Assembly (NCBI GenBank): GCA_937896295.1
Contig: CALBME010000159.1
Location: 1-16,030 of the forward strand
Length of the DNA: 16,030 nucleotides
Source of the DNA: an uncultured Micavibrio sp.
GTDB lineage: Bacteria > Pseudomonadota > Alphaproteobacteria > Micavibrionales > UBA1664
Reading direction: 5' to 3'
This document shows positions 6,606-12,969 of the stretch, piece after piece; positions within the stretch are counted from its first letter, which is position 1; every line of letters begins with the position of its first letter. The notes beneath the pieces are model-generated. The model saw only the letters and a list, made by a program, of their open reading frames with translations, did no database searches and had not been told where the DNA came from. Both the position numbers and the translations under genes were made by a program.

Positions 6606-6797
6606 ATGAAGGGACTGATCAAAGCATACAGCGAAGCGGTCAATGCCGGCATCATCACCGGCGAAGACGGCAGATGTTATCCGTTCACCAAAGGTGTGTG
6701 GGGCCATAAGGCCGCGCCCGCCAACGATGCCGAAGTCGTGTTCACGGTCGAGCGCGGGCGTGCCGTGCAGGTGGTGCGGGACGGGCACGCGAAGTAG
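6606..6797 (+). CDS. Divergent cold-shock-domain-like small protein
   Basis: This 63-residue protein has the outline of a degenerate cold-shock fold: MKGLIKAYSEAVNAGIITGE at 1 to 20, DGRCYPFTKGVW around 21 to 32, AEVVFTVERGRAVQVV at 42 to 57. It matches the pattern G-x-I-x(n)-G-x-I-x-G-D/E-DG-x-x-Y-x-F seen in small proteins distantly related to CspA that lack the RNP1 and RNP2 aromatic motifs. The ATG at 6606 has AGGT 8 or 9 bases upstream. It lies 228 bases before a true cspA on the same strand. A 10-bp perfect hairpin spans its stop codon. Nucleic acid binding is plausible but not shown. Confidence 0.7.
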   Translation: MKGLIKAYSEAVNAGIITGEDGRCYPFTKGVWGHKAAPANDAEVVFTVERGRAVQVVRDGHAK

Positions 6798-6810
6798 GTT
6801 TTCGCGTGCC
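6784..6810 (+). promoter_or_regulatory. Perfect 10-bp hairpin across the stop codon of the cold-shock-like gene
   Basis: GGCACGCGAA (6784-6793) and TTCGCGTGCC (6801-6810) are exact reverse complements around a 7-base loop containing the TAG stop (6795-6797). No T-run follows (AAAGGGGG), so it is not a standard intrinsic terminator. It could protect the 3' end of the message or be a factor-dependent end. Confidence 0.55.
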
Positions 6811-6966
6811 AAAGGGGGCCTGAAACGGCGCAAAACCGCCCGTGGACGCTTTTTCCTCGTATTGTGGATACATAACGCGTATAGTGGACATGTTCGAGAC
6901 ACTACGCCGACCTTGCTACGCCACAACGGCCACTTCCAAGACAACGTTATTTTCGGATACGGCAAA

Positions 6967-7004
6967 GCCGCACAATCGTTGTGTGGCGCCGGGCACGAAA
7001 GTGC
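6967..7004 (+). promoter_or_regulatory. Structured 5' leader of cspA (two consecutive hairpins)
   Basis: Hairpin 1 pairs GCCGCACAA (6967-6975) with TTGTGTGGC (6979-6987): nine pairs including one G-U, around a TCG loop. Hairpin 2 pairs GCAC (6993-6996) with GTGC (7001-7004) around GAAA, a GNRA-type tetraloop. The second ends 8 bases before the ribosome binding site. Structured leaders that respond to temperature are known for cspA in Escherichia coli; a similar role here is inference. No convincing promoter was found, though it should lie in 6811-6960. Confidence 0.5.
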
Positions 7005-7012
7005 GATTACTT

Positions 7013-7020
7013 AAGGAGGC
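7013..7020 (+). promoter_or_regulatory. Strong ribosome binding site of cspA
   Basis: AAGGAGGC (7013-7020) is close to a perfect anti-16S match, 5 bases before the ATG at 7026. It is the strongest ribosome binding site in the window and decides the start: upstream in-frame codons back to 6981 lie in the leader. Confidence 0.85.
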
Positions 7021-7025
7021 CTTTC

Positions 7026-7232
7026 ATGGCTACAGGTACTGTTAAATGGTTTAACGCCCAAAAGGGCTTTGGTTTCATCCAGCCGCTGGACGGCGGCGCC
7101 GATGTGTTCGTACACATCTCGGCCGTTGAAAAGGCCGGCATGCGCGGTCTGAACGAAGGTCAGAAAGTTTCGTACGACGTCACGTCGGAGCGCGGTAAAA
7201 ATGCCGCCACGAACCTGAAAGAAGCCGCCTAA
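7026..7232 (+). CDS. cspA: Cold-shock protein, CspA family
   Basis: This 68-residue single-domain protein binds single-stranded RNA and DNA and acts as an RNA chaperone in the cytoplasm. All landmarks are present: MATGTVKWFNAQKGFGFIQP with RNP1 KGFGFI at 13 to 18, RNP2 VFVHI at 27 to 31, and the GLNEGQKVSYDVTSERGKNA C-terminal strand region. Length is typical for the family. The gene has a long structured leader, a near-perfect ribosome binding site and its own intrinsic terminator 26 bases after the stop, so it is probably monocistronic and highly expressed. Several paralogues are usual in proteobacteria, so the gene symbol denotes family only. Confidence 0.95.
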   Translation: MATGTVKWFNAQKGFGFIQPLDGGADVFVHISAVEKAGMRGLNEGQKVSYDVTSERGKNAATNLKEAA

Positions 7233-7258
7233 TTTTCAGGCGCTCTTTCAAAGAGATT

Positions 7259-7295
7259 AAAACCCCCGGGGCAGCGATGCCGACCGGGGGTTTTT
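7259..7295 (+). terminator. Intrinsic terminator of cspA
   Basis: AAAACCCCCGG (7259-7269) pairs with CCGGGGGTTTT (7284-7294), an 11-bp stem around a 14-base loop, followed immediately by T residues and TAATAT. The arms begin with A and end with T, so it could also stop the convergent transcript from the right. Confidence 0.9.
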
Positions 7296-7325
7296 AATAT
7301 CATGCGCAGATAAAGCGGTAGCGTT

Positions 7326-7625
7326 TTATTTGTGGCGTTCTTCGCAGGTCGAGTTGGTTTTGACCACGCAGCACGAATAGCTCCAGCCCGAGCCGCCGCG
7401 CGTATTCGCCTCGGCATAACTTTTCGCCATGCTGCGGCAGTTTTCGAGGCCGGTCGTGGCACCTGCGAAAATGGGGTTGCCGGTGCGATAATAGAACCAG
7501 ACGTTATACGTCGTCTTTTCCAGTTCCTTGCAGGTGTATTTGGAAAATGACTGGCAATTGTCCTTACAGGCGGCGAGGAGAAAAACAGCGCCGAGCAAAG
7601 CGACGCGCACGGAGGTCTTGAACAT
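7326..7625 (-). CDS. Small cysteine-rich lipoprotein, unknown function
   Basis: With the start at 7625 the protein has 99 residues and a clear lipoprotein signal, MFKTSVRVALLGAVFLLAAC, lipobox LAAC, Cys20. AAAGGT about 8 bases upstream supports this ATG; the frame extends 43 codons further up but without protein-like sequence. The mature part of about 80 residues has seven further Cys (including NCQSFSKYTC, ENCRS, YSCCV and STCEE), suggesting disulfide bonds in the periplasm or at the cell surface. I do not recognise a family. It follows purB after a 97-base gap with hairpins and is probably a separate unit. Confidence 0.78.
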   Translation of the reverse strand: MFKTSVRVALLGAVFLLAACKDNCQSFSKYTCKELEKTTYNVWFYYRTGNPIFAGATTGLENCRSMAKSYAEANTRGGSGWSYSCCVVKTNSTCEERHK

Positions 7626-7650
7626 ACCGGTACCTTTAACAGTCCTTGGG

Positions 7651-7672
7651 ACGGTTTCACGATAGAAACCGT
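7651..7672. repeat. Perfect 8-bp inverted repeat between purB and the lipoprotein gene
   Basis: ACGGTTTC (7651-7658) and GAAACCGT (7665-7672) are exact reverse complements with a 6-base spacer. No T-run follows on either strand. It lies 25 bases upstream of the lipoprotein start, so it may be an operator or a 5' untranslated region hairpin. Confidence 0.45.
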
Positions 7673-7687
7673 ACAGGAAGAGAGGAT

Positions 7688-7723
7688 AAAACCTTCGCGC
7701 CCGCCTGTCCAGATGGCGGTTTT
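7688..7723 (-). terminator. Possible terminator at the end of purB
   Basis: Read on the minus strand, AAAACCGCC is followed by GGCGG and then GGTTTTAT. Either CCGCC/GGCGG (7719-7715 with 7705-7701) or AAAACC/GGTTTT (7723-7718 with 7693-7688) can pair. The short T-run after the outer arm fits a weak terminator overlapping the stop codon of purB. Confidence 0.35.
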
Positions 7724-9021
7724 CAGCCAAAGACGCCTTTGAAGATTTTATCAACCTGCGCCGTGTAGAAGCCGGTGTCGAAAATGGCGTCGATGTCCTT
7801 CGCCTTCAGCTTGCCCGCAACAATCTTGTCGGATTTGAGCAATTTTGCGAAAGACTTCTTCCCGTCCGAGTCCCAGACCGCCATCGCGTTTTTCTGGACG
7901 ATGCGGTAGGCGTCTTCGCGGGCGATGCCGGCCTGCGTGAGCGCCAGCAGCACGCGCTGGCTGAACACCAGGCCGCCCATGGAGTCGAGGTTGGCCTTCA
8001 TCCGGTCGGGATAGACGATCAGCTGTTCGATCAGGCCGGCAAGGCGGTTCAACGCGAAATCAAGCGCGATGGTGGCGTCGGGGCCGATGACGCGTTCGAC
8101 GGAAGAATGCGAAATATCACGTTCATGCCAGAGGGCGACGTTTTCCATGGCGGGCATGGCATAGCCACGCACGAGGCGGGCAAGGCCGGTGATGTTTTCG
8201 GACAGGATGGGGTTTTTCTTGTGCGGCATGGCCGACGAACCTTTTTGCCCCTTGCTGAAATATTCCTGCGCCTCGCGCACTTCGGTCCTTTGCAGATGGC
8301 GGATTTCGGTGGCGAGGTTTTCCATGCACGACGCGATGACGCCCAGCGTGTTGAAAAACTGCGCATAGCGGTCGCGCGGGATGACTTGCGTGGAGACAGG
8401 CTCCGGCGTCAGGCCCATTTTTTTGGCGACGTGCGCCTGAATGGCGGGCGGTGCCGATGCGTGCGTACCGACGGGGCCGGAAATCATGCACACCGCGACC
8501 TCGGCCCGGGCGGCGACCAGGCGTTCGCGGCAGCGTTTAAAGGCGCTGTAATGACCGGCCAGTTTCAGGCCGAAGGTGGTGGGTTCGGCGTGAATGCCGT
8601 GGCTGCGCCCGACAGTGACGGTTTTCTTGAATTCATAGGCGCGTTTTTTGAGCGCGGCGAGCACGCGGTCGAGGTCGGCCAGCAGGATGTCGGCGGCCTG
8701 TGTCAGCTGCACCGAAAAGCAGGTATCGACGACATCGGAGGACGTCATGCCCTGATGGATGAAGCGGGCTTCCGGCCCGACCGATTCAGAAATATTGGTC
8801 AGGAAGGCGATGACGTCGTGTTTGACTTCGCGCTCGATCTCGTCGATGCGGGCGACGTCGAATTTCGCCTTTTTGCGCGTCGTCGCAGCAACGCCCTTTG
8901 GGATGATGCCGAGTTTTTCCATCGCCTCGGCGGCGTAAATCTCGATATCCAGCCAGATGTTGAAACGGTTTTCCGGTTCCCAGATGGCGGTCATTTCGGG
9001 CTTGGAGTAACGCGGAATCAT
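7723..9021 (-). CDS. purB: Adenylosuccinate lyase
   Basis: PurB catalyses two fumarate-releasing steps: SAICAR to AICAR in purine synthesis and adenylosuccinate to AMP. The 432-residue length is typical. Signatures: KHDVIAF with His68, FIHQGMTSSDVVDT at 87 to 100, GRSHGIHAEPTTFG with the catalytic His141, and the fumarase-superfamily signature GSSAMPHKKNP at 261 to 271 with the catalytic serine loop (Ser262/Ser263). Residue numbers correspond closely to those of the Bacillus subtilis enzyme as I recall it. Its ATG overlaps the radC stop by one base (TGATG), so translation is coupled. It is the last gene of the pabBC-map-radC-purB run. Confidence 0.98.
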   Translation of the reverse strand: MIPRYSKPEMTAIWEPENRFNIWLDIEIYAAEAMEKLGIIPKGVAATTRKKAKFDVARIDEIEREVKHDVIAFLTNISESVGPEARFIHQGMTSSDVVDTCFSVQLTQAADILLADLDRVLAALKKRAYEFKKTVTVGRSHGIHAEPTTFGLKLAGHYSAFKRCRERLVAARAEVAVCMISGPVGTHASAPPAIQAHVAKKMGLTPEPVSTQVIPRDRYAQFFNTLGVIASCMENLATEIRHLQRTEVREAQEYFSKGQKGSSAMPHKKNPILSENITGLARLVRGYAMPAMENVALWHERDISHSSVERVIGPDATIALDFALNRLAGLIEQLIVYPDRMKANLDSMGGLVFSQRVLLALTQAGIAREDAYRIVQKNAMAVWDSDGKKSFAKLLKSDKIVAGKLKAKDIDAIFDTGFYTAQVDKIFKGVFG

Positions 9022-9710
9022 CAGATCAGTCCTAACTGTTTGAAGGAGGTGTGGCCGGTACGGGCGATAATTAAATGGTCATGCACAGTGATGTCCAGTG
9101 GTTCCATCGCGCGGATGATGTCATGGGTCAGCGTGATGTCGAGGTCGGAGGGGCTGGGGTCGCCGCTGGGGTGATTGTGGACCAGGATCACGGCGGTGGC
9201 GCCGGTGGCCAGCGCGCGCGCGACAATCTCGCGCGGGAAGACGGCGGCCTGGTCGACGGTGCCGCGCTGGTGCACCTCGTCCGCGATCAGGACGTTCTTG
9301 CGGTTGAGGTACAGCACGCGGAACTGTTCGTTCTTTTCACGCGCCATGCGGGCGGTGCAGTAGTCGATCAGCCGCGCCCAGCTGGAGAGCACGGGCTGTT
9401 TTTCAACGCCGGTCTTGAGCATGCGGTGTGCCGCCGCCTCGACACTTTTGAGGGCGACGGCGGCGGTGGCCGAAACCCCGTCGACTTCGCAGAGCTGATC
9501 GACGGACGCCGCAAAGACGTTGCCGATTGAGCCGAATTTTTTGATGAGGTCCTTGGCCAGCGGTTTGACGTCGCGGCGCGGTATGGCCATGAACAGCAGC
9601 AGTTCGAGCAGTTCGTAATCGGCCAGCGCGTCGGCGCCGTTTTCAACAAAGCGCGACCGCAGGCGGTCGCGGTGGCCGGTGTGATGGGGCTTTTCCTTAG
9701 CTTGCGGCAT
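9021..9710 (-). CDS. radC: RadC family JAB/MPN-domain protein
   Basis: This 229-residue protein has the two-part RadC layout: a helix-hairpin-helix-like N-terminal region (HTGHRDRLRSRFVENGADAL, then ELLELLLF and VDGVSATAA around 77 to 84) and a C-terminal JAB/MPN metalloprotease-like domain. The JAMM residues are all present: Glu145 in DEVHQRGT, His178 and His180 in HNHPSGDPSPSDLD, Ser188 and Asp191. Despite the name, a direct role in DNA repair is not established, and the substrate is unknown. The start at 9710 lies 14 bases inside map with no good ribosome binding site, so it likely depends on translation of map. Membership in a housekeeping operon points to a chromosomal and not a phage-type RadC. 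Confidence 0.96.
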   Translation of the reverse strand: MPQAKEKPHHTGHRDRLRSRFVENGADALADYELLELLLFMAIPRRDVKPLAKDLIKKFGSIGNVFAASVDQLCEVDGVSATAAVALKSVEAAAHRMLKTGVEKQPVLSSWARLIDYCTARMAREKNEQFRVLYLNRKNVLIADEVHQRGTVDQAAVFPREIVARALATGATAVILVHNHPSGDPSPSDLDITLTHDIIRAMEPLDITVHDHLIIARTGHTSFKQLGLI

Positions 9711-10509
9711 AGGGGGGCTGGTGCAGGCCTTGCGGGGAGAGCGTGAAAATCTCGTACCCCGTGTCGGTTACGCCGATGGTGTGTTCGAACTGCGCCGAGA
9801 GGGAGCGGTCTTTGGTCACGGCGGTCCAGCCGTCGGATTTCACTTTTGTCTGCCAGCCGCCGAGGTTGATCATCGGTTCGACGGTGAACAGCATGCCGGC
9901 CTCAAGCACGGCGCCGGTGCCGGGATCGCCGTAATGCAGGATGCTGGGCGTGTCGTGGAACACCTGGCCGAGGCCATGGCCGCAGAAATCACGCACGACC
10001 GAGCAGTGTTCTTTTTCCGCCAGTTTCTGGATGGCGTAGCCGATATCGCCCAGCGTCGCGCCGGGGCGCACGACCTCAATACCCGCCATCATGGAGCGGT
10101 AGGTGACATCGATCAGGCGCCTTGCCTTGATGGAGGTGTTGCCGACGATGAACATGCGCGACGTATCGCCGTACCAGCCATCCAGAATGCAGGTGACATC
10201 GATGTTGACGATATCGCCGTCCTTGAGCGCCCACGCGCCGGGAATGCCGTGGCAGACAACCTCGTTCACCGAGATGCAGCAGGATTTGGGATAGCCCTTG
10301 TAGCCCAGCGTCGCGGGGATCGCGCCGTTTTTGATGGTGAAATCGTGGATCAGCTGGTCCAGATCCTGCGTCACCGCGCCGGGGACGACAAAGGGCGTGA
10401 TGTAGTCGAGGGTCTGGGCCGCGAGGCGCCCGGCCGCGCGCATGGCGTCAAAGGCCTTGGGGCCGTGGAGGGGAATGCCGTCGCGGGAGCGTTTCTGGTT
10501 GTCTTTCAT
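9697..10509 (-). CDS. map: Methionine aminopeptidase, type I
   Basis: This enzyme removes the initiator Met from nascent proteins in the cytoplasm. All five metal ligands are visible (numbering from the Met at 10509): Asp104 in VNIDVT, Asp115 in GDTSRMF, His178 in CGHGLG, Glu211 in FTVEPM and Glu242 in FEHTIG. Substrate-contact His87 (CHGIPG) and His185 (FHDTPS) are also present. The 270-residue length fits type I. I start at 10509 (MKDNQKRSRDG) with an AGGG ribosome binding site, 10 bases after the pabBC stop. A Met 12 codons upstream (10545) would overlap pabBC and adds no family-like residues. Confidence 0.97.
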   Translation of the reverse strand: MKDNQKRSRDGIPLHGPKAFDAMRAAGRLAAQTLDYITPFVVPGAVTQDLDQLIHDFTIKNGAIPATLGYKGYPKSCCISVNEVVCHGIPGAWALKDGDIVNIDVTCILDGWYGDTSRMFIVGNTSIKARRLIDVTYRSMMAGIEVVRPGATLGDIGYAIQKLAEKEHCSVVRDFCGHGLGQVFHDTPSILHYGDPGTGAVLEAGMLFTVEPMINLGGWQTKVKSDGWTAVTKDRSLSAQFEHTIGVTDTGYEIFTLSPQGLHQPPYAAS

Positions 10510-10519
10510 ACCCTGCAAG

Positions 10520-12172
10520 TTAGCAAGCGGGCACGCCCAAAACAAGCCCGCGGACGCTGTTGCCCAGATAGACGGCAGCGGCGGATTTCAGCGATTCCGG
10601 GGTCAAAACCGCCTCACGCGCGCGCCCCTGCGCCAGCAGGCTTGCCCGCAGCGTACCGGGCAGCAGCCCGCAGGCCAGCGCCGGGGTCAGAAGTACGCCC
10701 GAGCCGTCATCGACGAAAATATTGGTGCGTGCGCCTTCGCACAACTCGCCGCGGGTGTTGCAGTAAAGCATTTCATTCACGCCAGACGGGTTGGGGCGGT
10801 CATACAGATCGCGGCGCGTGGTCTTGTGATAGAGCAGCCGGTCGCCGGGGTCGAGGCGCTGTTCCGCGATGGCGTAGGTCAGCGTGGGGCTTTCAGGAAT
10901 GGGGCGGTCCGAGAATGTCCATGACCCGTCCGTCTGGTACTGAAGCCGCACGACGCAGGGCGCGTCCGGCGTGGGAAAGGCAATGTCGCCGGGTGCGGGA
11001 AAGCCGAGCACCGCGCATGAATATCGCAGCCGCGCCATGTGTTCGTCCATCAGCGTGTAGCCTTGCCCGTCAAAGAGCAGCGTTTCGAACAGGGCGAAGT
11101 CGGGGGCGGATGTGTCCATGAATTTCATCTTGAGCAGGCATTCATGATATTCCGCCGCCGGATCGGAATCGGCCACCACGCCCGAGCCGATGCCGATTTC
11201 GGCCACGCCGTTCTGAATTGTCAGGGTGCGGATGGCGACATTCAGCCAGCTGGCGTCGCGGTGCAGAAGGCCGAACGCGCCGCAATACGCGCCGCGCGGT
11301 TCGGTTTCAAGGCCGGCGATGATTTCCATCGCGCGGATCTTGGGCGCGCCGGTGATGGAGCCCGCGGGAAAAAGCGCGCGCAAAAGATCGGCCAGCCGGT
11401 CGGTTTTTAATGTCGCGCGCACGTCGCTGGTCATCTGGTGCAGGGTCGGGTGCGTTTCGATATCGAACAGGCGCGGGACATTGATGCCGGTGCCGATGCG
11501 GGAGAGGTCGTTGCGCATCAGGTCGACGATCATCAGGTTTTCGGCACGCTGTTTTTCGTCGCCCGCCAGAAAGGTTTTCTGCGCGGCATCGTCCAGTATA
11601 TCGCGCCCGCGCGGGGCGGTGCCCTTCATCGGGCGGGTGAGGATGTCCCGGCCCCTGATGTCGATGAAGAGTTCGGGCGAGAGGGAGAGGATGGAAAAAT
11701 CCGGCGTGAATATCATGCCGCCGTAAGGGCCGGGCTGGCGCCGGCGCAGCGCCTGATACAGGCCGAGCGGATCGCCGGTAAAGGGAAAACGCGCGCGCAT
11801 GGTGAGGTTGGCCTGATAGATTTCGCCGGCGTGGATGGCATCGAGCACGGCGCGGCATTTCGGCATATAGTCATCCGCCGCCATGGTCTGCACGGGGCCA
11901 AGCGTGTAGGCATCGGCCAGGGGCGGCGTGCCAAAGCCGCGGGCCAGCGCAAACCAGAGGAGGGGGATTTTCCGTTTTTCCGGTAACAGGCCGGCCAGCT
12001 TTGGTTCAAGGACATAACCCAGTTCATAGGCAAAGAACCCGGCGGCGTAGTAGCCATCATCGAGCGCCGCCTGCAGCGATTCCAGCGCCGCGGGCACCTG
12101 ACCGGCATCGTGCGCCGCAACAATGCGTTCGGGGGTCAAAGTTTGGGAATCACCAAGCAGCACAAAGGTCAT
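10520..12172 (-). CDS. pabBC: Fused aminodeoxychorismate synthase component I and aminodeoxychorismate lyase (PabB-PabC)
   Basis: A 550-residue fusion that takes chorismate to p-aminobenzoate for folate synthesis, with ammonia from a separate glutaminase (PabA). Residues 1 to about 350 are the chorismate-binding domain: GEIYQANLT at 117 to 124, RPMKGTAPRG with Lys183 (the PabB-specific PxKGT motif; TrpE has Ala here), LMRNDLSRIG, FPAGSITGAPK at 268 to 278 and GIGSGVVADSDP. Residues about 355 to 550 are a fold-type IV PLP enzyme with FETLLFDG, the PLP-binding Lys450 in LLYHKTTR, EGARTNIF at 479 to 486 and GLLPGTLR. No PabA domain is attached. It is first in the operon with map, radC and purB. 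Its start is 26 bases from the divergent CinA-like gene. Confidence 0.95.
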   Translation of the reverse strand: MTFVLLGDSQTLTPERIVAAHDAGQVPAALESLQAALDDGYYAAGFFAYELGYVLEPKLAGLLPEKRKIPLLWFALARGFGTPPLADAYTLGPVQTMAADDYMPKCRAVLDAIHAGEIYQANLTMRARFPFTGDPLGLYQALRRRQPGPYGGMIFTPDFSILSLSPELFIDIRGRDILTRPMKGTAPRGRDILDDAAQKTFLAGDEKQRAENLMIVDLMRNDLSRIGTGINVPRLFDIETHPTLHQMTSDVRATLKTDRLADLLRALFPAGSITGAPKIRAMEIIAGLETEPRGAYCGAFGLLHRDASWLNVAIRTLTIQNGVAEIGIGSGVVADSDPAAEYHECLLKMKFMDTSAPDFALFETLLFDGQGYTLMDEHMARLRYSCAVLGFPAPGDIAFPTPDAPCVVRLQYQTDGSWTFSDRPIPESPTLTYAIAEQRLDPGDRLLYHKTTRRDLYDRPNPSGVNEMLYCNTRGELCEGARTNIFVDDGSGVLLTPALACGLLPGTLRASLLAQGRAREAVLTPESLKSAAAVYLGNSVRGLVLGVPAC

Positions 12173-12198
12173 GGACGTAGCCTAAACAAGGTGCCAGC

Positions 12199-12954
12199 AT
12201 GCTGTCCATGACAGGCAGCAAACGCGCAAGCATCATCATCATCGGCGACGAAATTCTTTCGGGCCGCACACAGGATACCAACGTCCAGACCATCGCCACC
12301 ATGCTGGTGCCCAAGGGCATCGCCATCTGCGAGGTGCGGGTCATTCCCGACGTGATCGACACCATCGTCACCACGGTCAACACGTTGCGGGCCAGCCACG
12401 ATTACGTGTTCACGACCGGCGGCATCGGCCCCACGCATGACGACAAGACGGCGGAAGCGGTGGCGGCGGCCTTTGGCGTCAAGCTGGAACGCCACCCGGA
12501 AGCATGGCGCATTCTGGCCGCGCATTACGGGGATGAAAGCGCATTGACGCCCGCGCGCGCCAAGATGGCAGACATACCGGTGGGCGCCAGCCTGATCCAT
12601 AATCCGGTTTCCAGCGCGCCGGGTTTTCGAATCGAAAACGTGTTCGTCATGGCGGGCGTGCCCAAGATCATGCAGGGCATGCTGGAATTCGTGGTCCCAC
12701 AGCTGGAAGGCGGCGACGTCATCCATGCCCGCAGCGTCACGGCGGAATTGCCGGAAAGCGTGCTGGCGGACGGGATTGCCGCGATTGAAAAAACCTATGC
12801 CGGTATCAGCGTGGGGTCTTACCCCAAATTCACGCCGGGGATGAAGCCCAGCACCGCCATCGTCCTGCGCGGGCATGATGTCGGCATGGTCGAGGCCGCA
12901 CAGAAAGAGGTGGCATCGCTGATGGAACGTCTGGGGGGTGTTCCGCGTTTGTAA
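12199..12954 (+). CDS. CinA N-terminal-type, MoaB/MogA-like molybdopterin-binding domain protein
   Basis: This 251-residue protein carries the molybdopterin-binding fold of MoaB, MogA and the CinA N-terminus: IIIIGDEILSGRTQDTN at 12 to 28 and FTTGGIGPTHDDKTAEAVA at 71 to 89 are its signature loops. It lacks the C-terminal nicotinamide-mononucleotide amidase domain of full CinA, so it is the short stand-alone form. In related CinA proteins this domain acts on ADP-ribose or damaged nucleotides. Function here is uncertain, and no other molybdenum-cofactor gene is in the window. The start at 12199 has AAGGTG five bases upstream; 12208 is an alternative. Only 26 bases separate it from divergent pabBC. 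Confidence 0.9.
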   Translation: MLSMTGSKRASIIIIGDEILSGRTQDTNVQTIATMLVPKGIAICEVRVIPDVIDTIVTTVNTLRASHDYVFTTGGIGPTHDDKTAEAVAAAFGVKLERHPEAWRILAAHYGDESALTPARAKMADIPVGASLIHNPVSSAPGFRIENVFVMAGVPKIMQGMLEFVVPQLEGGDVIHARSVTAELPESVLADGIAAIEKTYAGISVGSYPKFTPGMKPSTAIVLRGHDVGMVEAAQKEVASLMERLGGVPRL

Positions 12955-12969
12955 GTCTGGAGGCCATCC

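Noticed and set aside
6389..6658. 89-codon minus-strand open frame between the lipoprotein and cold-shock-like genes
   Set aside because: No ribosome binding site and no domain or signal; it overlaps the start of the cold-shock-like gene.
6841..6900. Promoter for cspA using TTGTGG (6862) and TATAGT (6880)
   Set aside because: The spacer would be only 12 bases; no acceptable pair was found, so no promoter was called.
8107..9174. 355-codon plus-strand open frame
   Set aside because: Entirely antisense to purB and the end of radC, both of which are certain.
9721..11121. 466-codon plus-strand open frame
   Set aside because: Antisense to map and pabBC; no domain can be recognised and both opposite genes show complete catalytic residues.
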